From Arcobacteraceae bacterium (GTDB lineage Bacteria; Campylobacterota; Campylobacteria; Campylobacterales; Arcobacteraceae): a stretch of DNA of 47,807 nt. The position numbers were made by a program, and so were the translations under genes. The notes under the pieces are model-generated. The model worked only from the letters and a program-made list of their open reading frames with translations. It had not been told where the DNA came from and did no database searches. Location: the NCBI GenBank assembly GCA_023229945.1, contig JALNYH010000015.1, positions 1 through 47,807 on the forward strand, read 5' to 3'. This document shows positions 1 to 6,992 of this stretch, in pieces. Position 1 is the stretch's first letter; every line of letters begins with the position of its first letter.

Positions 1-1276
1 ACTATGTGATAAAATTGAAGCTCTTGGAAGATACAAACTCCCACCTGTTTTAATACCCCTATAAACTACTATGTGATAAAATCTTTGAGCAGATGACTGT
101 GAGACTTCAAACTGTTTTAATACCCCTATAAACTACTATGTGATAAAATATCAAGCAGAAGTATATTCAACCATTGCAAGTTTTAATACCCCTATAAACT
201 ACTATGTGATAAAATAGTTTGCAAAGTTTTATCACCAATCCCCTCGTTTTAATACCCCTATAAACTACTATGTGATAAAATGTAAAAGAAAATGTAAGTG
301 CGGAAGATTTAGTTTTAATACCCCTATAAACTACTATGTGATAAAATAAACCAGTCATTGAAGATGAGTGCCAAGCTGTTTTAATACCCCTATAAACTAC
401 TATGTGATAAAATTTTTTAGACAGTATATCTGAGACAATTACTGTTTTAATACCCCTATAAACTACTATGTGATAAAATATAACTCCTTATCCTTTATCA
501 CTTCTAATTGTTTTAATACCCCTATAAACTACTATGTGATAAAATACAGTTAATGTTCCAGTAACGATTACGGCAGTTTTAATACCCCTATAAACTACTA
601 TGTGATAAAATCCCATTTGTATGTATTGTTCATCCACCAGTGTTTTAATACCCATATAAACTACTATGTGATAAAATGGATGAACGATGATTGAACAAAT
701 AGAATTTGTTTTAATACCCCTATAAACTACTATGTGATAAAATGATACTCTGATGCCAAAGATTCCATTTACAGTTTTAATACCCCTATAAACTACTATG
801 TGATAAAATCTAATGGCATAGCTGGTGAAGTAGTATCTAGTTTTAATACCCCTATAAACTACTATGTGATAAAATAAAATGGCTAAAAAGCATTGCAGTA
901 TCTGCGTTTTAATACCCCTATAAACTACTATGTGATAAAATTTCTGCTAATTTATTTATAGATATAAACTAGTTTTAATACCCCTATAAACTACTATGTG
1001 ATAAAATCTTGAACAGAATCGTGACACACTGGACCGCGTTTTAATACCCCTATAAACTACTATGTGATAAAATAATGGTCATTGGAATGTGTTGTCATCT
1101 TATGTTTTAATACCCCTATAAACTACTATGTGATAAAATATTCTAGGAATTGATGAAATTCATCTTGCAGTTTTAATACCCCTATAAACTACTATGTGAT
1201 AAAATGATTGACCCGTTTGGCAACTATCTAAGTAAGTTTTAATACCCCTATAAACTACTATGTGATATGATAAAAT
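1..1276 (+). CRISPR. CRISPR array, type II-C-like repeat, right-hand end
   Basis: Twenty repeats and 19 spacers are visible; the first repeat is cut by the window edge (only its last 15 nt, 1-15), so the array continues to the left. The repeat is 36 nt, starting GTTTTAATACCCC and ending TATGTGATAAAAT. Complete repeats start at 47, 114 and then every 66 nt from 180 to 1236. The first two spacers (16-46, 83-113) are 31 nt and the other 17 are 30 nt. All are unique. The repeat at 642 has one change (C to A at 654). The last repeat (1236-1276) is 41 nt because TGATA is duplicated. Length and the GTTTTA/TAAAAT ends resemble the type II-C repeat of Campylobacter jejuni (from memory). Each repeat ends in TGATAAAAT, an extended -10 box. 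No cas gene or anti-repeat (tracrRNA) is seen in the window, so the subtype is an inference from the repeat. Confidence 0.97.
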
Positions 1277-1460
1277 ATACAAAATAAGTATCGAGGGTCA
1301 GAGTTTTACTTTTTACTAATTAGCAATCACAAATATAAATCATATCCCAAAATCAAACCATACAAAAATACATCAAAATCTACAATAATTCAATAATACA
1401 TTATCATAACACAATAGATAATAAAATATCTTATAATAAATGTTTCTAAAACCTTTTTTG

Positions 1461-1469
1461 TGCTATAAT
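1461..1469 (+). promoter_or_regulatory. Extended -10 promoter of the ORF6N gene
   Basis: TGCTATAAT is a perfect extended -10 box about 48 nt upstream of the start at 1517, in the 240-nt AT-rich gap between the CRISPR array and the gene. No convincing -35 is seen, as is usual in this group. The rest of the gap (1277-1460) shows no anti-repeat to the CRISPR repeat and no other structure I can support. Confidence 0.6.
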
Positions 1470-1516
1470 CAAAAAATATTTCATAATGAGTAAAATACTT
1501 TTAAGAGGCAAATAGT

Positions 1517-2398
1517 ATGTCAAATATTACTACAACAACAGAGCTTATTTCAAATAAAATATACAATATAAGAGGTCTTCAAGTTATGATTGATAGGGAC
1601 TTGGCTGAGCTTTATCATGTGGAAACCAGAAGACTAAATGAACAAGTAAAAAGAAATATAGAGCGATTTCCAGAAGAATTTATGTTCCAGTTATCAAAAG
1701 AAGAGTTTGAAAATTGGAAATCGCAATTTGCGACATCCAATGATAAAATGGGTTTAAGAAAAATTCCATATGTTTTTACAGAACAAGGGGTATCTATGTT
1801 GGCAACGGTGCTTAATAGTTGGATTGCTATTGATATAAGTATTAAAATTATAAAAGCTTTTGTAAACATGAGAAAGTTCATCTCAAATAATGCCCTTGTA
1901 TTCCAAAGATTAGATTTACTTGAACAAAAACAGTTTCAAACAGACACCAAGATAGAGCAAGTACTAAATGCTTTAGAAGATAAAACCATCAAACCAAAAC
2001 AAGGAATCTTCTACGATGGCCAAATATATGATGCCTATGCATTTGTAAATGATTTACTTAAAAATACAAAAAGGGATATAGTACTTATAGATAACTATAT
2101 AGATGATACTGTATTTACTCTTCTTAGTAAATACCAAAATATAAATATAAAAATATATACCCAAACTATAACCAAACAATTAAACCTTGATTATCAAAAA
2201 TATAAAGCCCAATATAATAATATACAACTTCAAGAGTTTAAAAAATCCCACGATAGATTTCTAATTATTGATAATCAAGACATCTACCATATAGGAGCTA
2301 GCCTTAAAGATTTAGGTAAAAAGTGGTTCGCATTTTCTAAGTTTGAGATGGGGAGTTTTGATATACTAGAGAGATTAAAAGAGAATATCAGCTATTGA
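1517..2398 (+). CDS. ORF6N domain protein with C-terminal PLD-like domain
   Basis: Residues about 8-95 match the ORF6N DNA-binding domain (pattern MIDRDLAELYHVETRRLNEQ followed by FPEEFMFQLS and VFTEQGVSMLATVL), a family common in phage antirepressor-like and chromosomal proteins. Residues about 127-155 look like a coiled-coil linker. Residues about 165-293 resemble a phospholipase-D-like fold: H245-x-R247, D252 and GAS at 260-262 follow the HxK-D-G(S/A)S spacing, but the usual lysine is arginine, so catalysis is doubtful. The ATG at 1517 has a weak AGAGGC upstream and a good extended -10 promoter. It is a lone gene beside the CRISPR array, and its last 11 nt overlap the convergent trpA. The function is probably DNA binding or regulation; the biological role is unknown. 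Confidence 0.85.
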   Translation: MSNITTTTELISNKIYNIRGLQVMIDRDLAELYHVETRRLNEQVKRNIERFPEEFMFQLSKEEFENWKSQFATSNDKMGLRKIPYVFTEQGVSMLATVLNSWIAIDISIKIIKAFVNMRKFISNNALVFQRLDLLEQKQFQTDTKIEQVLNALEDKTIKPKQGIFYDGQIYDAYAFVNDLLKNTKRDIVLIDNYIDDTVFTLLSKYQNINIKIYTQTITKQLNLDYQKYKAQYNNIQLQEFKKSHDRFLIIDNQDIYHIGASLKDLGKKWFAFSKFEMGSFDILERLKENISY

Positions 2399-3128
2399 TA
2401 TCCTCTTTGATTTGTTTTGCGATAGATGAGATTTTGGCTATTTTTTCTTTATTGCTAAGAGTGTCATCAAGAAGATGTTTGACAAAAGCACTTCCTACTA
2501 TTACGCCATCTACCCCTTTTACTTTTTCTTTAGCTGTGTTTTCGTCCACACCAAAACCTATATATACAGGGTCTTTTGAAGACTCTTTTATGTTTGCTAT
2601 TACTTCGCTCAAATCTTCTTGCTTACCACTTCCTGTAATCCCAGTATAAGCCACTAGATAGATAAACTTTGAGCTGTTTTGAGTGACAATCTTTATTCTC
2701 TCTTTTGTGTCTGTTGGGGCTACGAAATTGATAAGAGATTGGTTGTATGATTTGAACAAATCTTGATATTTGAGCGATTCTTCAAAAGGTAAATCAGGTA
2801 TGATAAACCCTTGTACTCCGTATTCATGAGCTTTTTGACAAAAGTATTCAAACCCTCTATGATAAAAAGGATTTGCATATCCCATCCACAAAGTATCCAT
2901 ATGAGGTGCTATTTGGGAAGATACCTCAAGTAAATCTTTGATTTTAAATCCATTTTGAAGTGCTATAAGGTTTGCTTTTTCTATCACTGGACCATCAGCT
3001 ACTGGGTCAGAAAAAGGGATACCAAGTTCTAGTATATCTACGCCGTTTTCTTTGAGACTCAAAGCCAAATCCACGGTAAATGAGTTATTAGGCATAGAAG
3101 TCGTTATATATCCTACAAGTTTTTTCAA
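2388..3128 (-). CDS. trpA: Tryptophan synthase alpha subunit
   Basis: TrpA splits indole-3-glycerol phosphate into indole and glyceraldehyde 3-phosphate, and passes the indole to TrpB through the alpha2beta2 complex in the cytoplasm. The family signature is clear: LELGIPFSDPVADGP gives the catalytic Glu (E34) and Asp (D45), followed by GYANPFYHRG and a C-terminal GFGVDE...GVIVGSAFV phosphate-binding region. Length (246 aa) is near the usual 250-270. Translation starts at TTG (3128); AGGA lies 8 nt upstream and no suitable ATG exists. trpB and the other trp genes are not adjacent, so trpA is detached from a trp operon here. It is divergent from panB across an 85-nt gap holding a perfect palindrome, and overlaps the ORF6N gene tail-to-tail by 11 nt. 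Confidence 0.96.
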   Translation of the reverse strand: MKKLVGYITTSMPNNSFTVDLALSLKENGVDILELGIPFSDPVADGPVIEKANLIALQNGFKIKDLLEVSSQIAPHMDTLWMGYANPFYHRGFEYFCQKAHEYGVQGFIIPDLPFEESLKYQDLFKSYNQSLINFVAPTDTKERIKIVTQNSSKFIYLVAYTGITGSGKQEDLSEVIANIKESSKDPVYIGFGVDENTAKEKVKGVDGVIVGSAFVKHLLDDTLSNKEKIAKISSIAKQIKEDINS

Positions 3129-3155
3129 AGTATTTATCCTATTTAGTATTTTTTT

Positions 3156-3171
3156 GATACAATATTGTATC
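3156..3171. promoter_or_regulatory. 16-bp perfect palindrome between trpA and panB
   Basis: GATACAATATTGTATC is a perfect 16-bp palindrome in the divergent trpA/panB spacer, 28 nt upstream of the trpA start and 43 nt upstream of the panB start. The position suits an operator or overlapping divergent promoter elements. Which protein binds is not visible from the sequence. Confidence 0.5.
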
Positions 3172-3213
3172 TAATAAACTATTTGAATTTAATGAAATGA
3201 TTGGGAGTCTTTG

Positions 3214-3996
3214 ATGAAGAAAACAGTATCATCACTAAAAAGTATGAAAAACAAAGAAAAAATTACTATGATTACGGCTTATGATGCGTTATTTGCAAAT
3301 CTTTTCCGTGACGCAGATATATTGCTTGTGGGTGATAGTCTCAATATGAGTTTTGGTGGTGCAAAAGATACCCTTAGTGCTTCGTTGGAGCAGATGATTT
3401 ATCATACAAAAGCAGTTTGTGCTGGAGCTAGTGATACTTTTGTGGTATGTGATATGCCTTTTGGTACTTACACAGATGAGACCATAGCTCTCCAAAGCTG
3501 TATCAAAGTCTATCAAGAAACAAACGCAGGAGCAGTCAAGATAGAAGGTGGAGCAGAAAAAGCCCATATCATCAAAGCTCTTACGACCAACTCAATAGCA
3601 GTCATGGGACACATAGGACTTATGCCACAGTTTGTAAGAAGCGAGGGTGGATACAAGATAAAAGGGAAAGATGAAGCAAACATAGCAAAGCTTATACTTG
3701 ATGCCAAAGCAATAGAAGAAGCTGGGGCTTTTGCAATAGTGATAGAAGGTGTCAAACCGCAAGCCGCAAAAGCTATCACAGAAGCTGTAAGCATACCAAC
3801 TATCGGTATAGGTGCAGGAAGCGACACAGACGGACAAGTGCTTGTATGGAGTGATATGTTTGGACTAAATACAGAGTTTAAACCAAAATTCGTAAGAACC
3901 TACCTAGAAGGTGCTACACTTTTCCAAAATGGACTAAAAGAGTATATGCAAAATGTAAAAGAAGGCTCATTCCCAGATGAAAATGAGGTTTATTGA
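3214..3996 (+). CDS. panB: 3-methyl-2-oxobutanoate hydroxymethyltransferase
   Basis: PanB transfers a hydroxymethyl group from 5,10-methylene-THF to 2-oxoisovalerate, the first committed step of pantothenate synthesis. Recognisable segments are MITAYDALFANLF, the VGDSLNM metal-site loop, CDMPFGTY, VKIEGG, MGHIGLMPQ and the late IGIGAGSDTDGQVLVWSDM. Length is 260 aa, normal for the family. I place the start at ATG 3214, six nt after GGAG; a TTG immediately before it (3211) is possible but less well spaced. The stop TGA overlaps the ruvB ATG by one base (TGATG), so the two genes are translationally coupled. Pantothenate synthesis links indirectly to coaX at 22349. Confidence 0.96.
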   Translation: MKKTVSSLKSMKNKEKITMITAYDALFANLFRDADILLVGDSLNMSFGGAKDTLSASLEQMIYHTKAVCAGASDTFVVCDMPFGTYTDETIALQSCIKVYQETNAGAVKIEGGAEKAHIIKALTTNSIAVMGHIGLMPQFVRSEGGYKIKGKDEANIAKLILDAKAIEEAGAFAIVIEGVKPQAAKAITEAVSIPTIGIGAGSDTDGQVLVWSDMFGLNTEFKPKFVRTYLEGATLFQNGLKEYMQNVKEGSFPDENEVY

Positions 3997-5006
3997 TGGA
4001 ACGCCTTGTAGATATAGAAAAAATAAGCTTTGATGAGAAAAATGAAGTAAGTCTAAGACCCTCTAAATGGGATGATTATATAGGTCAAGAGAAAATCAAG
4101 AGAAATCTAAAGGTTTTCATCGATGCTAGTAAAAAAAGAGCAGAAGCACTTGATCATATCTTGCTTTTTGGACCTCCTGGACTTGGTAAGACTACGCTAG
4201 CTCACCTTATCAGCTATGAAATGGGTGCAAATATCAAAGTCACAGCGGCTCCTATGATAGAAAAAAGTGGTGATTTGGCTGCTATTTTGACAAATCTAAG
4301 CGAGGGTGATATACTTTTTATAGATGAGATACACCGTCTAAGTCCAGCAGTAGAAGAGATACTTTATCCTGCTATGGAAGACTATCGACTTGATATAATC
4401 ATAGGAAGTGGACCAGCTGCTCAGACTGTCAAGATAGATTTGCCTAGATTTACTCTAATAGGTGCGACCACAAGAGCTGGGATGATAACAAGCCCTCTAA
4501 GAGAGAGATTTGGAATGCACTTTCGTATGCAGTTTTATGAGCCAATAGAACTTGCAAAAATAGTAGAACTAGCATCCGTAAAGCTTGAAAAGCCAGTCAA
4601 AAGTGATGCAAGTCATGAGATAGCAAGAAGAAGTAGGGGAACTCCTCGGATTGCTCTTAGGCTTCTTCGCCGTGTAAGAGACTTTGCTGAGGTAGAAAAT
4701 GAAGATGCTATTAATATCAAAAGATGTCAATACGCTCTTGATGAGCTAGGTGTCAATAATATTGGTTTTGATGAGATGGACTTAAGGCTTTTGGAGCTTC
4801 TTATCCAAAACAGAGGCAAACCTATGGGGCTTAGTACAATTGCAGCAGCTTTGAGTGAAGATGAAGGAACACTTGAAGATGCGATAGAGCCATATTTGAT
4901 AGCAAATGGTTATATCGAAAAGACAGCAAGGGGTAGGGTAGCTAGTGTAAAAAGCTATGAACTTTTTAGATTAACCCCTCCATATCAAGAAGATTCGCTA
5001 TTTTAA
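3996..5006 (+). CDS. ruvB: Holliday junction branch migration helicase RuvB
   Basis: RuvB is the AAA+ motor that, with RuvA, drives branch migration of Holliday junctions. The protein has Walker A GPPGLGKT at residues 59-66, Walker B with DEIH at 110-113, sensor-1 GATTRAG, the RERFG arginine-finger region and a C-terminal winged helix (about 255-336). Length is 336 aa, as usual. The start is ATG 3996, overlapping the panB stop by one base; this implies coupled translation in a panB-ruvB operon. A weak hairpin plus T-run follows at 5030-5056. Confidence 0.97.
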   Translation: MERLVDIEKISFDEKNEVSLRPSKWDDYIGQEKIKRNLKVFIDASKKRAEALDHILLFGPPGLGKTTLAHLISYEMGANIKVTAAPMIEKSGDLAAILTNLSEGDILFIDEIHRLSPAVEEILYPAMEDYRLDIIIGSGPAAQTVKIDLPRFTLIGATTRAGMITSPLRERFGMHFRMQFYEPIELAKIVELASVKLEKPVKSDASHEIARRSRGTPRIALRLLRRVRDFAEVENEDAINIKRCQYALDELGVNNIGFDEMDLRLLELLIQNRGKPMGLSTIAAALSEDEGTLEDAIEPYLIANGYIEKTARGRVASVKSYELFRLTPPYQEDSLF

Positions 5007-5029
5007 ACAAAATGCAAGTTTAAAGATGA

Positions 5030-5056
5030 TAAGATTATAAAATCTTAATTTTTATT
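5030..5056 (+). terminator. Possible rho-independent terminator after ruvB
   Basis: TAAGATT and AATCTTA form a 7-bp stem around a 4-nt ATAA loop, followed by ATTTTTATTT. The stem is AT-only and therefore weak. Its position 24 nt after the ruvB stop fits a terminator for panB-ruvB. Confidence 0.4.
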
Positions 5057-5074
5057 TAAGAATTGGAGTATCAT

Positions 5075-5911
5075 ATGTCACTAGATATTAATGTTTTGAA
5101 AACTATTACTGTACTTTATGTTGAAGACGATTATTTGATTAGAGAGCAAACTAAATCTATGTTTCAAAATCTTTTCAAGGAGACTATAGTAGCTGGTGAT
5201 GGTGTAGAAGGACTTCAAGCATACAAAGACAATAAAGACAAAATTGATGTGGTAGTGAGTGATATAAATATGCCAAATATGGATGGTTTGGAGATGTCTG
5301 AAGCTATACACAAGCTAGACCCACAAGTACCAATCGTAATCACAACTGCATTTACAGATGAAAATTACCTTTTAAAATCTCTAGAACTTGATGTTAGTAA
5401 ATATGTGACAAAACCTCTAAAAGTAAAAGAATTAGCTATCGCTATTACAGAAGTTGTAGCAAAATATAAAAATTTAGTAAATACTCAAAAAGTTGCAAAA
5501 GTATTGGCAACAAAAAATAATATGGCATCAAGTGATATAAGAAATTTAGAGTCAAATATAGATATCCTTAAAACCCAACATGACTTTGATAAAGTGATTA
5601 TTGATAGTTATGTACCAAATTTTAGAACAAATTCTAGTGGTGTAATTTCAACAGTTTCTATTAAGTTTTTAGAATTTTTTAAATATGATAAAATTGATGT
5701 AGAGTTACAAAATTTTTCAAAATTTATTCTAAATTCAAGTGCTGTTCAAAAAGTGATGGCAGAGTCTATTCGATATAAAAAAGCTATATCTACAAAAACA
5801 GTATTTATAAAACAAGATGGTAGTGAGGTAGATTGTGAACTTACTATATTCCCATCATTTGGTGTTGATGGTATGGCTCACGAATATTCATTTTATATAG
5901 ACTTATTATAA
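5075..5911 (+). CDS. Response regulator with C-terminal PAS-like domain
   Basis: Residues about 8-125 are a receiver domain: acidic pair D18-D19, phosphoacceptor D63 in VSDINMPNMDG, the TTAFT switch threonine region and the KP of VTKPLKV. Residues about 170-278 look like a single PAS domain (a small-residue SSGVISTVSIKFLEFFKYD core and a late QDGSEVDCELTIFPSFG strand pair). There is no DNA-binding, GGDEF or kinase output, so signalling presumably goes through protein contact. The start ATG 5075 follows GGAG at six nt. It stands alone with its own RBS; no cognate kinase is adjacent. Its 3' end overlaps the convergent rhomboid gene by 6 nt. The ligand and partner are unknown. Confidence 0.85.
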   Translation: MSLDINVLKTITVLYVEDDYLIREQTKSMFQNLFKETIVAGDGVEGLQAYKDNKDKIDVVVSDINMPNMDGLEMSEAIHKLDPQVPIVITTAFTDENYLLKSLELDVSKYVTKPLKVKELAIAITEVVAKYKNLVNTQKVAKVLATKNNMASSDIRNLESNIDILKTQHDFDKVIIDSYVPNFRTNSSGVISTVSIKFLEFFKYDKIDVELQNFSKFILNSSAVQKVMAESIRYKKAISTKTVFIKQDGSEVDCELTIFPSFGVDGMAHEYSFYIDLL

Positions 5912-6433
5912 AAAATATCCTAAACCCCACCCGATAATAAAACCTATAATATGAGCATACCACGCTATAGGCATACCTATTAGAAGTGGTGCAAAAGAAA
6001 TCAAAAGTACCCATGTAATAAGTCCTTTTCGGTTTAGTTTATCATAAAGTGCAATATACCCTAAAAGTACACAAATAGCACCACTAGCTCCCACTAGATT
6101 ATGATTGAGCTCAAATATGTAGATAAACAAAAAGCTTAAAAGAGATGTTGCAATCCCCCCAATAAAATATAAAAATCCAAATTTAAATAAACCTTTGCTT
6201 TGTTCTATGAGATTTCCAAACTGATAAAGTACAAACATATTCATAGCCAAATGAAATATTCCACCATGAACAAACATAGTACTAAGTGGTTGATACCAAA
6301 GATTGTATTCAAGAAAAAATATATTCAAACCTAGTTTAACGCTTCCATATTCCAAAGAATTTTGGATTATGTACATCAAAATTGTAGCAATTATTATGAT
6401 ATTGGTGAAGGAAATTAATCTAAATTGTGCCAT
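5906..6433 (-). CDS. Rhomboid family intramembrane serine protease
   Basis: This is a six-segment membrane protein of 175 aa, the short bacterial rhomboid form. The key residues are present: HLAMN (H61, N65) in the second helix, catalytic S117 in GASGA, and catalytic H161 in AHIIG of the last helix. Rhomboids cleave transmembrane helices of substrate proteins. It is the last gene of a minus-strand cluster lon - unknown anchored protein - rhomboid, and overlaps the preceding gene by 14 nt. The order suggests shared expression with Lon and possibly a membrane quality-control role. The substrate cannot be inferred. Confidence 0.92.
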   Translation of the reverse strand: MAQFRLISFTNIIIIATILMYIIQNSLEYGSVKLGLNIFFLEYNLWYQPLSTMFVHGGIFHLAMNMFVLYQFGNLIEQSKGLFKFGFLYFIGGIATSLLSFLFIYIFELNHNLVGASGAICVLLGYIALYDKLNRKGLITWVLLISFAPLLIGMPIAWYAHIIGFIIGWGLGYFL

Positions 6434-6992
6434 TGTGTTTTAACGCCTCTATAGTACAATCAATTCTTTTTTGAATTTCTTGAAGTTCATATGTATTGAA
6501 ATCTATTTGCATTCTATATGCTTGTATGCCATTTATCCTAAAAGATGTCAAGATATACCCTGCATATAGTTTACAATTGTCTGAGTTGCTTTTTTTGTTT
6601 GGATCTTCTTTGTCGTTTTCTATGAGTTGATATGAGATGGTAAGATATTTTTGTGGATTTTCATTTTGTGGTATATTTATAGCTTTTAAAAACATCTCAT
6701 CAGCTTCAGCTATAGTGATTTTGGTATCTAAAATAGGCTTCATATGGGTAGCCAAAGATATATCTCCCAAAAGCTCATAATTTCCTTTTAGAAGAAGAGC
6801 CATCCCTTCTTTTAAAAGTTCTAGGTCATATATTTTATCAAAGCAGATAACTTCTTTCTGACATTCTAAGCCACTATGTAAAAGTGGTTTTTTCTCTGGC
6901 TGTATATATTTGACATAAAGAAGTATTACAATAGTCATCATAACAATTGTAATTAGTGCAAAAGTATTGTTTATCTTTTGACTTTGATTCAT
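6420..6992 (-). CDS. Unknown protein with N-terminal membrane anchor
   Basis: I do not recognise a family. Residues about 10-28 form one hydrophobic helix (FALITIVMMTIVILLYV), followed by a soluble domain of about 160 aa that should be periplasmic or cytoplasmic depending on topology. Three cysteines, the first two close together (LECQKEVICFDK) and one in SDNCKLYAGY, could form disulfides if the domain is periplasmic. It sits between lon and the rhomboid gene with overlapping ends (1 nt with lon, 14 nt with the rhomboid gene), so it is a true member of that operon. A role as adaptor or substrate for one of these proteases would be a guess. Confidence 0.8.
   Translation of the reverse strand: MNQSQKINNTFALITIVMMTIVILLYVKYIQPEKKPLLHSGLECQKEVICFDKIYDLELLKEGMALLLKGNYELLGDISLATHMKPILDTKITIAEADEMFLKAINIPQNENPQKYLTISYQLIENDKEDPNKKSNSDNCKLYAGYILTSFRINGIQAYRMQIDFNTYELQEIQKRIDCTIEALKHNGTI

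Noticed and set aside
167..358. Minus-strand frame of 63 codons over the array start
   Set aside because: It is a translation of the CRISPR repeats, with the same peptide three times; it is not a gene.
642..707. Complementary 8-mers (GTTCATCC and GGATGAAC) in two neighbouring spacers
   Set aside because: An 8-nt match between two spacers is within chance and has no clear functional meaning.
1..1235. Spacers that read as open peptide frames, for example a start-like MAKKHCSIC in 876-905 or ILGIDEIHLA in 1140-1169
   Set aside because: A 30-nt stretch is open in some frame by chance very often, so this says little about the targets; only a protospacer search would. I saw no obvious self-match in the window but could not scan exhaustively.
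1277..1460. Possible tracrRNA next to the array
   Set aside because: No stretch complementary to the repeat (ATTTTATCACATAG or GGGGTATTAAAAC) is found on either strand here.
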